A DNA stretch of 64,000 bases from Shewanella sp. UCD-KL12 (lineage in GTDB: Bacteria; Pseudomonadota; Gammaproteobacteria; Enterobacterales; Shewanellaceae), in NCBI RefSeq assembly GCF_001957125.1, contig NZ_MPHJ01000001.1, positions 1,123,765 to 1,187,764 on the forward strand, in the 5' to 3' direction. The notes below the pieces were generated by a model that saw only the letters and a list, made by a program, of their open reading frames with translations, searched no databases and was not told where the DNA came from. Below are positions 18,927 through 27,061 of the stretch, in pieces (position 1 is the stretch's first letter; each line of letters begins with the position of its first letter). A program made the position numbers and the translations under genes.

Positions 18927-19220
18927 TTATGCAGATATCACCCAAGTAACCTTACCTAATACTCTACAACGTTTTATCGGGCCTATCTCTTGAGTCGATA
19001 TACTCTCATTATTTTCACCTTTAAACCAAAGGTTTCCAGCGCTGTCTATATTCGCCAGTGTTTTAATCAATTGGCCTAACTTGGGGTGATTAAACAGATA
19101 TATCGCGCCAAGTATTAATGTGGGGCGCTTATAGGCCCTCATGCAGAGAACAAAGCTACCCGCAGGAATACGAGGTTGCATACTGGCGCCTGTTACCCGG
19201 TAAAGATTTATTCCAAACAT
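18927..19220 (-). CDS. sodX: Nickel-SOD maturation protease (S26 type)
   Basis: A small signal-peptidase-like enzyme expected to remove the leader of nickel superoxide dismutase, exposing the nickel-binding N-terminus. The 97-residue protein has the S26 catalytic Ser segment T-G-A-S-M-Q-P near residue 13 and a candidate catalytic lysine in Q-L-I-K-T-L. It has no membrane anchor, as is usual for SodX-type proteases. AAGGAG precedes the start, and the gene lies 24 bp after sodN. The call rests on this pairing plus the motif. Confidence 0.88.
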   Translation of the reverse strand: MFGINLYRVTGASMQPRIPAGSFVLCMRAYKRPTLILGAIYLFNHPKLGQLIKTLANIDSAGNLWFKGENNESISTQEIGPIKRCRVLGKVTWVISA

Positions 19221-19244
19221 GAGTGCTCCTTAAATTAAAAATGC

Positions 19245-19745
19245 TTAAGTTAATTTTGGATAAACGAGCGTTTCTGAAGGCGGGTAAGGACAGGTCGCCT
19301 GATAGGTATCAACGCCTTTGGTTGCCCAAAATATTTCTGCAAATCGGTTTACCTTTTGTAGTAAAGCGATTGCCGCGTCTCGGTCTATATGCTGCTTAGC
19401 TTTAGATGCTGATAACATAATCTCGTGAGTCAATTCATGCAGCTCTGGATATTGGGTTAATTGAGGCTGTTTAATGTAATCCCCCCATATAACCGTAACC
19501 TCATCTTTAACCTTGTGGCCGTGCTTCTCTTTCTCGGTTACTAATCGAATAAAGTTGGCTTGCTCGTTACTACTTAAGCTCGGCTTTTGATTCAACTCTT
19601 CGAGTAAGTCGACCATACGAATCATAGTTAACACTGCCAGCTGAGCAGTAATCGGATCATAAATTTTGCAAGGGATATCGCAATGGGCGGAAGCACGCTG
19701 TAATGGTTTTTTACTGTCGAATTTATTCAATAATTTATATAGCAT
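19245..19745 (-). CDS. sodN: Nickel superoxide dismutase
   Basis: Converts superoxide to oxygen and peroxide with a nickel ion held by its N-terminal hook. The 166-residue precursor has a 20-residue leader, then H-C-D-I-P-C-K-I-Y-D-P, the nickel hook with the His and both Cys ligands (H21, C22, C26) in place. The hook usually reads H-C-D-x-P-C-G; here a Lys replaces the Gly after the second Cys. The helical body (E-K-E-K-H-G-H-K-V-K-D-E) fits the family. ATG 19745 (spaced from AAGGGG) is preferred over GTG 19751. It sits in an operon with sodX and two upstream small genes, behind a Fur box. Confidence 0.93.
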   Translation of the reverse strand: MLYKLLNKFDSKKPLQRASAHCDIPCKIYDPITAQLAVLTMIRMVDLLEELNQKPSLSSNEQANFIRLVTEKEKHGHKVKDEVTVIWGDYIKQPQLTQYPELHELTHEIMLSASKAKQHIDRDAAIALLQKVNRFAEIFWATKGVDTYQATCPYPPSETLVYPKLT

Positions 19746-19754
19746 GTTCACCCC

Positions 19755-19961
19755 TTATTGATCTGAACCATTGGCCGCTTTTTGTCTGCGGTACAGAGTC
19801 ACAGCGAGTCCAATAGCGGCAACTAGAGGCAAGATCCATAACAGATGGATCAGAGAGGCGGACCAATGCTGGTGATCATGACCTGGGTGAGCCATAACAA
19901 GTGGCGTAGTTAGGCTTGAAGTTAGCAGGGCAAAAAGGGCTAGTGCGGGTTTACTTTTCAT
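19755..19961 (-). CDS. Small membrane protein with a His/Asp cluster
   Basis: A 68-residue protein: a signal-like N-terminal helix (residues 1-24), then H-P-G-H-D-H-Q-H, then one membrane segment (about 36-57) and a short basic tail. The exposed His cluster resembles metal-binding loops of HupE/UreJ-type nickel proteins, though the protein is far too short to be a transporter. It lies 9 bp before the sodN start in the same operon, so a role in nickel capture for SodN is a reasonable inference. The family is not recognised with certainty. Confidence 0.7.
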   Translation of the reverse strand: MKSKPALALFALLTSSLTTPLVMAHPGHDHQHWSASLIHLLWILPLVAAIGLAVTLYRRQKAANGSDQ

Positions 19962-19978
19962 TGATATGACCTTAAAAA

Positions 19979-20383
19979 TTAGTGAACTTGCTGGGCTAAA
20001 TATTTACTATTTATTATTCCTGAATGCTGCAACTGGCTCTGTTGATATAAGTACAACTCTTTGCAGCTCAGTGTTAATCCATGCAAAATAGCGGCATAGA
20101 TTGCTTCATTATCAGATTGAGTGATGAGTCTGTTTTTTAATTGATGGTAGGGCACCATGATATGGGAGAGCTGAGCATCAGATCTGCCCAACTTACCGTA
20201 AAGCTCTGACAAGTTATGAGAGGTTGCTAGCCAGGCCATTAATACCTGCTCGTTGTTAGTATCTTCAGTGTAGAGAACATTTATTCTGGTCATTGCTATC
20301 AGATACTGCTGTTCGGCAGCAAGCCAGTCACCACATTTAAATGCTTGGTTCGCTTTAGCCATCAGGTGCCGCCAAGTTTCCAT
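19979..20383 (-). CDS. TPR-like helical protein, first gene of the nickel-SOD operon
   Basis: A 134-residue all-helical soluble protein. The opening A-N-Q-A-F-K-C-G-D-W-L-A-A-E-Q-Q-Y fits a tetratricopeptide repeat, and the second half (S-H-N-L-S-E-L-Y-G-K-L-G) looks like another. No catalytic motif is seen. A clear AGGAG precedes the start, and the next gene follows after 17 bp. The Fur box at 20418-20432 lies just upstream, so the whole five-gene unit is probably iron-regulated. A chaperone or scaffold role for SodN is a guess from context. Confidence 0.7.
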   Translation of the reverse strand: METWRHLMAKANQAFKCGDWLAAEQQYLIAMTRINVLYTEDTNNEQVLMAWLATSHNLSELYGKLGRSDAQLSHIMVPYHQLKNRLITQSDNEAIYAAILHGLTLSCKELYLYQQSQLQHSGIINSKYLAQQVH

Positions 20384-20417
20384 ACTTTACTACTCCTATA
20401 ATAAAACTAATTGCAAA

Positions 20418-20432
20418 TGAGAATTAATATCA
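20418..20432 (-). promoter_or_regulatory. Fur box before the nickel-SOD operon
   Basis: On the minus strand TGATATT-A-ATTCTCA matches the 7-1-7 Fur consensus TGATAAT-n-ATTATCA at 12 of 14 positions. It lies 35 bp upstream of the first gene of the operon. A Fur box predicts use of nickel SOD when iron is scarce. The sequence match is seen; the regulation is inferred. Confidence 0.75.
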
Positions 20433-20537
20433 TTATGGGGCTGAGATGGGTTTTGTAAAGTCGTGAGCAGAAATAAGATGAAAATTTACATTTGGAATGG
20501 AAAGCTGCAGGGGCATTTCGAAAGGTTATCTAAAAGC

Positions 20538-20942
20538 TCATTCACCTAAAAGCGGTAAGTGTTTAATATTGTGATAGCGCAGTGATAGAGAAAAGCAGTG
20601 CTTAAGCTGTGTCATAGGGATGAGATCATTCTTGTGGAAGACTATGGCTCGGTTATTTTCATAGTTAAAAGTGTCACCATAAAGCTCGTTAAAGGTCTCA
20701 ATGAGTTGAGTTTTACAGTTAAAGCATATTCGGTATTCATCAGGAGATGAAGCCTTCCAGCTAAACCTAATCGTGCTGCCTTGCTTGAGAATATAACTCG
20801 GTTCTCCCCATTTCAATGCCTCTTCCAATTCGTCTTCACCTAACTCACTGGCTACATCAATAATAGCCTGCCTTATTACCATTAAGATCTTGGCTATTTC
20901 ATCGGGGTAACTGTCGAACTTTTGCTCTATAAGAGGGTTCAT
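20538..20942 (-). CDS. DUF1801-family protein
   Basis: A 134-residue soluble protein of the DUF1801/YdhG-like fold. The recognisable parts are the early I-R-Q-A-I-I-D-V-A, the E-A-L-K-W-G-E-P-S-Y segment and a following strand T-I-R-F-S-W-K. The function of the family is not established. A usable AGAGAAAG ribosome site precedes ATG 20942. It stands alone, with unrelated genes on both sides. Confidence 0.8.
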   Translation of the reverse strand: MNPLIEQKFDSYPDEIAKILMVIRQAIIDVASELGEDELEEALKWGEPSYILKQGSTIRFSWKASSPDEYRICFNCKTQLIETFNELYGDTFNYENNRAIVFHKNDLIPMTQLKHCFSLSLRYHNIKHLPLLGE

Positions 20943-21014
20943 TACTTTCTCTGTTGAATGTAATAAGTTAAGTATAGAGCTTATGTTGATTGATATTTAT
21001 TAAGTTTGGGGAAA

Positions 21015-21042
21015 GTAAAAATGCCAGCATTACTGCTGGCAT
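21015..21042 (-). terminator. Intrinsic terminator of the ecotin gene
   Basis: ATGCCAGCA-TTAC-TGCTGGCAT at 21021-21042, read on the minus strand, is followed by TTTTT; it lies 22 bp after the ecotin stop. Confidence 0.85.
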
Positions 21043-21064
21043 TAACTAGATTGCTTTTGCTAAG

Positions 21065-21655
21065 TTATTCGGCATCTGTTTTAGAGATATTGAATTGGCT
21101 ATCAACAGACCATACTCGGTATCTCAATTCGCTACCTTCTGGTAGATAAAATACTTTAGCTAGTCGGCTATCGTACTTGATCTTCAGTTCATCTCTAAGT
21201 TGTACGAAAGCCTCTTTTTCTGCTTGCTTGAAACAAGCCATCATAGTCGTCGGCCCTTCGCTCATTGAGTCGACTTGATAATAGTTATAACCCCAACCTT
21301 GGACTGAGTGCTGCTTTAACTCGCCCATTAAACTGGCACCGTTACAGTCAACCATCTGAGTTCGACCTATCTGAATTTCAACCATGTAGTTCGCTTCATC
21401 ATCAAGCTTTGGCAAAGTCAGGATATGTTGCTCCATGCCAGCTTCTGGCATTGGGAACATCTTAGTCGCTTCTTGCTCTTGATAATCTGATGAGCTGTAA
21501 GCCTGTGAAGTAATGATATTTTGGTTCAGCCCGCTTGGGTGTGCCGGGCTAGTCGCAGATGCATTGAATGATAAAAGAGACACAGCTAAAAGGGCTCCTG
21601 CAGAAAATGTAGTGGTTAAAGCGTTCTTAGCGGTATTAAGTGTCAATGAATTCAT
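21065..21655 (-). CDS. eco: Ecotin-like serine protease inhibitor
   Basis: A periplasmic inhibitor of trypsin-like proteases. The 196-residue precursor has a long signal region (hydrophobic core about 20-33, A-S-A before the cut). The ecotin fold follows: [10 protein letters not shown] near 68, V-D-C-N, G-W-G-Y-N-Y-Y, and T-T-M-M-A-C. The last is the reactive loop, with Met at P1 and the Cys that pairs with V-D-C-N. The C-terminal R-Y-R-V-W-S is also conserved. The body has about 40 extra residues between the signal and the fold compared with E. coli ecotin. GGAGA precedes the start. Confidence 0.92.
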   Translation of the reverse strand: MNSLTLNTAKNALTTTFSAGALLAVSLLSFNASATSPAHPSGLNQNIITSQAYSSSDYQEQEATKMFPMPEAGMEQHILTLPKLDDEANYMVEIQIGRTQMVDCNGASLMGELKQHSVQGWGYNYYQVDSMSEGPTTMMACFKQAEKEAFVQLRDELKIKYDSRLAKVFYLPEGSELRYRVWSVDSQFNISKTDAE

Positions 21656-21753
21656 AAAATCTCCAAAAATATAAAAAGATGTTTCAGTTACCCCTATTAA
21701 CGACAGGAAAATGAAAAGGGGTTAAATATTTTAAATTAATTTCACTTAAGAAG

Positions 21754-21789
21754 TGCACCACTTTAAAGCGTAAGCACCGTAAAAGTACA
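21754..21789 (+). promoter_or_regulatory. Two NtrC-like sites before the molybdoenzyme operon
   Basis: Against TGCACC-N5-GGTGCA, 21754-21770 (TGCACC-N5-AAAGCG) matches 8 of 12 and 21773-21789 (AGCACC-N5-AGTACA) matches 9 of 12. They are 19 bp apart and 55-90 bp upstream of the sigma-54 promoter. Each alone is weak; the pairing and position make an enhancer plausible. Confidence 0.45.
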
Positions 21790-21840
21790 TTAATCCTATT
21801 TAACCTCTACCTAACGTAATGATTTTTAATGATTAAACCT

Positions 21841-21857
21841 TTGGCATGTTGACTGCA
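21841..21857 (+). promoter_or_regulatory. Sigma-54-type promoter of the molybdoenzyme operon
   Basis: TTGGCATGTTGACTGCA has the GG-N10-GC core and differs from YTGGCACGN4TTGCW at two positions. Transcription would start near 21868, about 55 bp before ATG 21922. Confidence 0.65.
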
Positions 21858-21921
21858 TTGCTATATGTAGCGCTGTGAAATAGCAAAATATATAGAATTT
21901 TATAATGCGGGGATGTGATTT

Positions 21922-24126
21922 ATGCTGTTTGGTCGTAAAAACAGAAAGCCTATTGTGATCCCAAGTAAGCGAGTTGCCGAGTGGAAATACACGACGTGCA
22001 ACTATTGCTCTACGGGCTGCTCAATTGAGATTGGACTCGATGAGCAGAAAAAGATTGTTACTACCCGTGGCCATGCAGGTGCGGATGTAAACCGTGGCAA
22101 ACTTTGTATTAAAGGGATCTTAGAGCATGAGCTGTTTGAGAGCCCAGGCAGGGGGACCGAGCCGCTTATAAGAGATAAGCATTTTGAATCCTTTGAGCCT
22201 ACTAGTTGGGATCATGCGCTAGATACCACAGCCAATAAGATAAAGGAGATTCAGGCAAAGTATGGCCGAGACGCTTTTGCCATTGTCTCCTCAGGTCAGC
22301 TGCTAACCGAAGAGTTCTATACCTTAGGTAAGCTGGCTCGCGGCGTGATTGGCACTAATAACTATGATGGCAATACCACTTTATGTATGGCCTCTGCTGT
22401 CAGTGGCTATAAGCGCTCATTTGGCGCTGACGGTCCGCCTGGCTGTTACGATGATTTTGAGCATACCCACTGTTTAATGGCTTTTGGCTCAAATTTGCCA
22501 GAACAGCACCCCATCATCTACTGGCGTTTAAAGGAGGCTCTGGAGAAACGTCACTTTCCACTGATTGTTGTTGACCCTAGAGTCACTATGCTGGCCCAGT
22601 TTGCCGATATTCATCTGCCTATTACACCTGGAACAGATTGTGTGCTGATCAACGCTATGCTGCATGTGATCATTAAAGAGGGGCTACAAGATAGAGCCTA
22701 TATCGAGGCTCATACTCAAGGTTTTGATGACGTTGCATCGCTCGTTAGAGATTATAGTCCGGAAACGGCTCAACATATCTGCGGGATAGATGAAGATACC
22801 ATACGAAATGTCGCTCGGATCTATGCCAAAGCGCCAGCTGCCATGAGTATCTGGACCATGGGAATTAATCAATCAACCCATGGCTCTGACGGTGTGGCAA
22901 ATATTAATAACCTGAATATGATCACAGGCAATATTGGCAAACCTGGCGGCAGCAGTTTATCGATAACCGGTCAGTGTAATGCAATGGGGACGCGAGAGTG
23001 GTCATCGTGCTCCGGTTTGCCGGGTTATCGCTATCTGGAAAATGAGGAGGATCGCAATGAAATCGCTGATTTTTGGGGCATAGATCCGGAGTTTTTTCCT
23101 AAAAAACGTGGTCTGGCAGAAACCGATATTTTCCCTGCTATAGAAACTGGCGAGATAAAAGGTTTGTGGATCGTCGCCACGAACCCGATGACCTCTATGC
23201 CAAACACTGCTCGAATTCGTAAGGCGTTAGAGAAGTTAGACTTTTTAGTCATCCAGGATGTCTATGAAGATGTTGAAACGAATCAGTACTCCCACGTGTA
23301 CTTTCCCGCTTCGGTTTGGGCCGAAAAAGAGGGCACGCATACCAATACCGAACGTAGGGTGAACTTGATCAGCAATGTGTTACCGCCCTATAAAAACTCT
23401 AAACCAGACTTTTGGATCTTTAATCAGCTCGCTAAGCGTTTTGACAATGGCCAGATGATCCATTTCCCTGAAACGTCTGAGGGCGCATTTGAGGAGATGA
23501 AGTACCTATCAAAAGGACAGTTATCTCATGGCGCGCCGCGTAACTTAGATATTTCAGGTATGAGTTACGACAAGCTTAAAGCGGCAAAGGGGATACAATG
23601 GCCATTTAGGGAAAGTGATGAGGGGCTAAAAGGGTCGCCAAGGCTCTATAGCGATGGTGTGTTTCCCACGCAGTCAGCTAAAGCGAACCTTATTCCTATC
23701 TATTTTTACAATAATAACGAGCAGCCATGCGATGAATATCCCTTCTGGCTCAATAGCGGCCGAGTGGTGGAGCATTTTCATACGCGTACTCGTACGGGAA
23801 AAATCGGCAACTGTAATAAATTCAGTCCAACCGCGTATATGGAGATGAATCCAGATGCGGCGAAGGCGCTAGGGGTTAAGCATCAAAGCTATGTGCGCTT
23901 AACCAGTAGGCGCGGTGATGCGGTTGTTATGGTGCAATTAACGCAGCGCGTTCCCCGAAACATGGTGTTTATCCCTTTTCACTATCACGATTGTGTCAAC
24001 AGGCTCACCTTAGGTTTACTAGACCCTTACTCAAGGCAGCCCGCCTTTAAGCAGTGTAGTACCCGAATAGAAGCGATTGACCAAGTAGAAGCCGCCCGCA
24101 TCAATGCTGAGCGAAGAGCATTTTAA
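21922..24126 (+). CDS. Cytoplasmic molybdopterin oxidoreductase, probable assimilatory nitrate reductase
   Basis: A 734-residue bis-MGD molybdoenzyme. An N-terminal [4Fe-4S] site (C-N-Y-C-S-T-G-C, then K-L-C-I-K-G) precedes the molybdenum-ligand region T-L-C-M-A-S-A-V-S-G-Y-K-R-S-F-G. The latter closely resembles NapA/NasA, where the Cys binds Mo. There is no Tat leader, so the enzyme should stay in the cytoplasm. Length fits single-cluster NarB/NasA enzymes; the [2Fe-2S] tail of Klebsiella-type NasA is absent. A formate dehydrogenase-like role is the main alternative. The nitrogen-type promoter, the nirBD/narK cluster 14 kb away and the following DmsBC-like fusion favour nitrate reduction. 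It heads a three-gene unit. Confidence 0.8.
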   Translation: MLFGRKNRKPIVIPSKRVAEWKYTTCNYCSTGCSIEIGLDEQKKIVTTRGHAGADVNRGKLCIKGILEHELFESPGRGTEPLIRDKHFESFEPTSWDHALDTTANKIKEIQAKYGRDAFAIVSSGQLLTEEFYTLGKLARGVIGTNNYDGNTTLCMASAVSGYKRSFGADGPPGCYDDFEHTHCLMAFGSNLPEQHPIIYWRLKEALEKRHFPLIVVDPRVTMLAQFADIHLPITPGTDCVLINAMLHVIIKEGLQDRAYIEAHTQGFDDVASLVRDYSPETAQHICGIDEDTIRNVARIYAKAPAAMSIWTMGINQSTHGSDGVANINNLNMITGNIGKPGGSSLSITGQCNAMGTREWSSCSGLPGYRYLENEEDRNEIADFWGIDPEFFPKKRGLAETDIFPAIETGEIKGLWIVATNPMTSMPNTARIRKALEKLDFLVIQDVYEDVETNQYSHVYFPASVWAEKEGTHTNTERRVNLISNVLPPYKNSKPDFWIFNQLAKRFDNGQMIHFPETSEGAFEEMKYLSKGQLSHGAPRNLDISGMSYDKLKAAKGIQWPFRESDEGLKGSPRLYSDGVFPTQSAKANLIPIYFYNNNEQPCDEYPFWLNSGRVVEHFHTRTRTGKIGNCNKFSPTAYMEMNPDAAKALGVKHQSYVRLTSRRGDAVVMVQLTQRVPRNMVFIPFHYHDCVNRLTLGLLDPYSRQPAFKQCSTRIEAIDQVEAARINAERRAF

Positions 24127-24160
24127 CTTGATAAGCACTGGGCGAATCTAAGGAATAACT

Positions 24161-26191
24161 ATGAGTACATCAACACTTGACGGCGTAGCTAAGCCTGCAC
24201 TTTCTCAGACTGAGGATGTCGGCGTTTATAGACCTGACAACGCAAAAACAGCACTCTCTGATAAACCCAAGGCAGGGCAAGAACAGCTCGGCCGCTCTAA
24301 CCACTGGGAGATCAGAACCGAAGAGCAGGCCTATGCTTATCTGCCAAAAACAGAAAGTGAGATTGAAAATCGCTATGGTAAGCGAATCGACTTAGTGGAG
24401 TTATCTGACAAACCTGCAGGCCGTTCCCTATTTATCAATGACAATCCTGAGGTTGGTAGTAACCCTGATCGTAATAAACAGCATGGCTTTTTCTTTACGG
24501 CCGATAACTGTATTGGCTGTCACGCCTGTGAGTCAGCATGCTCTGAGAAAAATGATAACCCAGCTCACTTAGCTTTTCGCTCGGTGGGTTATGTCGAGGG
24601 AGGCTCATACCCAGATTACAAACGAATGAACATCTCTATGGCTTGCAATCATTGTGACGATCCAGTCTGCCTTAAGGGCTGCCCGACACGTGCTTATACT
24701 AAGCATGCTGAATATGGCGCCGTGCTTCAAGATCCCGAGACCTGCTTTGGTTGCGGTTACTGTACTTGGGTATGCCCCTATAATGCGCCCCAGTTAGATC
24801 CGGTACAAGGTCGGGTATCTAAGTGCAACATGTGCGTCGATAGGTTAGAGGTCGGCCTAAAACCTGCTTGTGTCTCCGCTTGTGTTGGTAATGCGCTCGA
24901 CTTCGGTGTGATTGAAAATACGCCGGACAATAGAGAGCAATGTAAGACGAGCATTCCCGGTTTTCCCTCTCCAGAAATAACTCACCCCAATATTCGCTTT
25001 CAGCAAACCAAATCTATGCCGGAAGAGATGACCCGTACAGACAGTATGCCAGTTAAATACCACAGAGATGAGTCGGGCCAATACCAGCCAGTAGTGGATC
25101 AAAAAGAGGGTAAACAGACACATTGGAATTTAAGCAAGCTCAATAGCCGTGAGAACCCTTTGGTGTTATTTACTTTGCTTGCACAGGCAGCGCTCGGCAC
25201 CTTTATGATTCCATTTGTGGGTTCATTATTTGGCATAGAGGTGTTTGAACAATTCTTCGCATCAGACTTGTTGCTTGTTTTAGTTGTATTAGCCATTGTT
25301 ATGACCTCTTTAGGCTTGTTTATGAGTGTGACCCATTTAGGTAAGCCATTTCGTTTTTATCGTGGTTTTAATAACTTACGCTACTCACCAATGAGCCGAG
25401 AAGGCTTTGGTTTAGCCACGTTTAGCGCAGGCCTAGGGGCGACTGCACTGCTGCTTTTACCAAGTAACAGCTGGCTCACATCGATGCTGACACACCTTAC
25501 AGGCTTCGATGTGTTACCACTGTTCTCAGGTATATCGTTGACGCCTTGGGTATATGGTGCAGGTCTATTTGCCACCGTTTCAGGGTTAGCGGGTCTGTAC
25601 TACATGAATCAGTGTTACCAGATAAAAGCCAGACCGTTTTGGAACCATTGGCAAACGGCGACAAGCTTTGCCGGTAACAGCTTATCCCTTGGTGCTATGG
25701 TGAGTTCAGCTTTGATACTCACAGCCCTTGGGGCAAGTGATGCGTTAACTAGCTCTGCACAGCAGGTGCTGATGTCGGTATTCATCATTGGACTCTCAAT
25801 TGAGGCGGTGGGGTTAATAGGTCACAATAACACCCTTAATCGCAGTGAAAATGAGGGCGGGGCTGCGCACTATGTGCAATGCACGACATTTGGGAAAACC
25901 TATTTAATGCGCAATTATTTGTTAGGTTTTAATATCATTGTTGCTTGTGGTTTATTGGCTTATGCAAAAGTATTAACAGTGAGTGAGCCTGTTTTTATTG
26001 CAGCTTGGATAGGTTTGAATGTAATCAATGTGTTCACTGCACTTATCGGTAGAGCCTTGTTTTATAACTTAGTCATTCCAACGACTATGCCAGGTGCATT
26101 TTTCTGGAAAAATAAAGGCTTTGAGCAACATGCTCGAGATATAGGTCTCGCCGATAATCCTGCTTGTGGTGTTGCGCCGTTAGGTCATTGA
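24161..26191 (+). CDS. DmsB-DmsC fusion: four-cluster ferredoxin plus membrane anchor
   Basis: A 676-residue fusion. After a 100-residue polar N-terminal extension come four Cys groups (C-I-G-C-H-A-C, C-N-H-C-D-D-P-V-C, C-F-G-C-G-Y-C, C-N-M-C) with closing C-P motifs, as in DmsB (about 115-250). After a linker, about eight membrane segments (345-650) match the DmsC anchor family. No signal peptide is present, so the clusters face the cytoplasm together with the enzyme encoded just upstream (34 bp gap). It probably passes electrons from quinol to that enzyme. DmsB and DmsC are normally separate proteins. Confidence 0.85.
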   Translation: MSTSTLDGVAKPALSQTEDVGVYRPDNAKTALSDKPKAGQEQLGRSNHWEIRTEEQAYAYLPKTESEIENRYGKRIDLVELSDKPAGRSLFINDNPEVGSNPDRNKQHGFFFTADNCIGCHACESACSEKNDNPAHLAFRSVGYVEGGSYPDYKRMNISMACNHCDDPVCLKGCPTRAYTKHAEYGAVLQDPETCFGCGYCTWVCPYNAPQLDPVQGRVSKCNMCVDRLEVGLKPACVSACVGNALDFGVIENTPDNREQCKTSIPGFPSPEITHPNIRFQQTKSMPEEMTRTDSMPVKYHRDESGQYQPVVDQKEGKQTHWNLSKLNSRENPLVLFTLLAQAALGTFMIPFVGSLFGIEVFEQFFASDLLLVLVVLAIVMTSLGLFMSVTHLGKPFRFYRGFNNLRYSPMSREGFGLATFSAGLGATALLLLPSNSWLTSMLTHLTGFDVLPLFSGISLTPWVYGAGLFATVSGLAGLYYMNQCYQIKARPFWNHWQTATSFAGNSLSLGAMVSSALILTALGASDALTSSAQQVLMSVFIIGLSIEAVGLIGHNNTLNRSENEGGAAHYVQCTTFGKTYLMRNYLLGFNIIVACGLLAYAKVLTVSEPVFIAAWIGLNVINVFTALIGRALFYNLVIPTTMPGAFFWKNKGFEQHARDIGLADNPACGVAPLGH

Positions 26192-26243
26192 TGAGTTTTG
26201 ACGATAAAGACTCATGACATTATATCCATTGGCATTTTAAGAG

Positions 26244-26669
26244 GTGAACATGCTGACACTAGCTAAGGCGATAGATAAGACTTGTTTGATAGGCTTAACG
26301 TATTTTAATACTGAGGGAGAGATGCTAAAGCAGTCTCTCCTTGCTGGAAAGGTAAGTGCTTATGATAGTGAAACAGGTATCACTATCACTCTGTTTGAGC
26401 AAGGTAAACAGAGTGATAATTCCAAAAGCTTACTAGATGCAGATAATTCACAGAGTCAAGCGAAGAGGTTTATTATTCCAATAGATCTGTCTTGTTGGTT
26501 TCATGCTCCAAGTGGCATCTTTCATACCAGTGTTGATGGGGTGACAGTGTCTAATCCTGATTACTTGGTGACATGGGATATTTATCAATGCAGTAGCAGA
26601 GAAAATGACGAGCAGATGCAATGGTGGCAATGGAAACCTAACGTTGAACGGCCGACTGTAGGAGTATAA
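26244..26669 (+). CDS. Hypothetical third gene of the molybdoenzyme unit
   Basis: A 141-residue soluble protein, 52 bp after the DmsBC fusion, with GAGGTG before its start. It is acidic in the middle, has a Q/S/D-rich loop (about residues 53-72) and ends with several Trp (M-Q-W-W-Q-W). No cysteine pair or chaperone signature is seen, so it is not an obvious TorD/NarJ-type assembly factor, although the position is where one would be expected. I do not recognise the family. Confidence 0.65.
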   Translation: MNMLTLAKAIDKTCLIGLTYFNTEGEMLKQSLLAGKVSAYDSETGITITLFEQGKQSDNSKSLLDADNSQSQAKRFIIPIDLSCWFHAPSGIFHTSVDGVTVSNPDYLVTWDIYQCSSRENDEQMQWWQWKPNVERPTVGV

Positions 26670-26805
26670 TGTTAAGCGGGAGGTAAGGGTCATAGATAAC
26701 TAGCCTGTTAACTAGTCAGTTGTATAGCTCGCTTGTATTTAGTATATTATACCTACATTGTTTAGGTAGCGTACTGAGTATACGCTTTTCTAAAGTGGGG
26801 GCGAG

Positions 26806-27006
26806 ATGGATGTAAATATGAAGGTGTTACCTGAAGGCGTGAGTTTTTCACAAGGGCTATATGCCGTTAAGATACCAACCTTTAGTGGATCAGAAATAAA
26901 GTATTACAAAGACCCTTTGACGGCATTTACCACAAAAAGAAGGGCTGATCGTAAAGAGGCAATAAGAAAAGATAAGCGGCTAGCAATGAAAATGATCAAT
27001 GGCTAA
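26806..27006 (+). CDS. Small basic hypothetical protein
   Basis: A 66-residue Lys/Arg-rich protein without signal or membrane segment. The first half looks like a short beta-rich unit (G-L-Y-A-V-K-I-P-T-F) and the second half is a highly charged helix (R-R-A-D-R-K-E-A-I-R-K-D-K-R). A GGGGCGAG region precedes ATG 26806. It is isolated between the molybdoenzyme unit and bioA. Function unknown. Confidence 0.55.
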   Translation: MDVNMKVLPEGVSFSQGLYAVKIPTFSGSEIKYYKDPLTAFTTKRRADRKEAIRKDKRLAMKMING

Positions 27007-27014
27007 TCCATACC

Positions 27015-27049
27015 AGCTATCTAAATAAATTATGTAGGCTTAGATAGCT
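27015..27049. other. Hairpin between convergent genes
   Basis: AGCTATCTAA (27015-27024) pairs perfectly with TTAGATAGCT (27040-27049) across a 15-nt loop. It sits between the small basic gene and bioA, which converge here. No T-run follows, so a terminator role is uncertain. Confidence 0.5.
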
Positions 27050-27061
27050 GATATGTATCAT

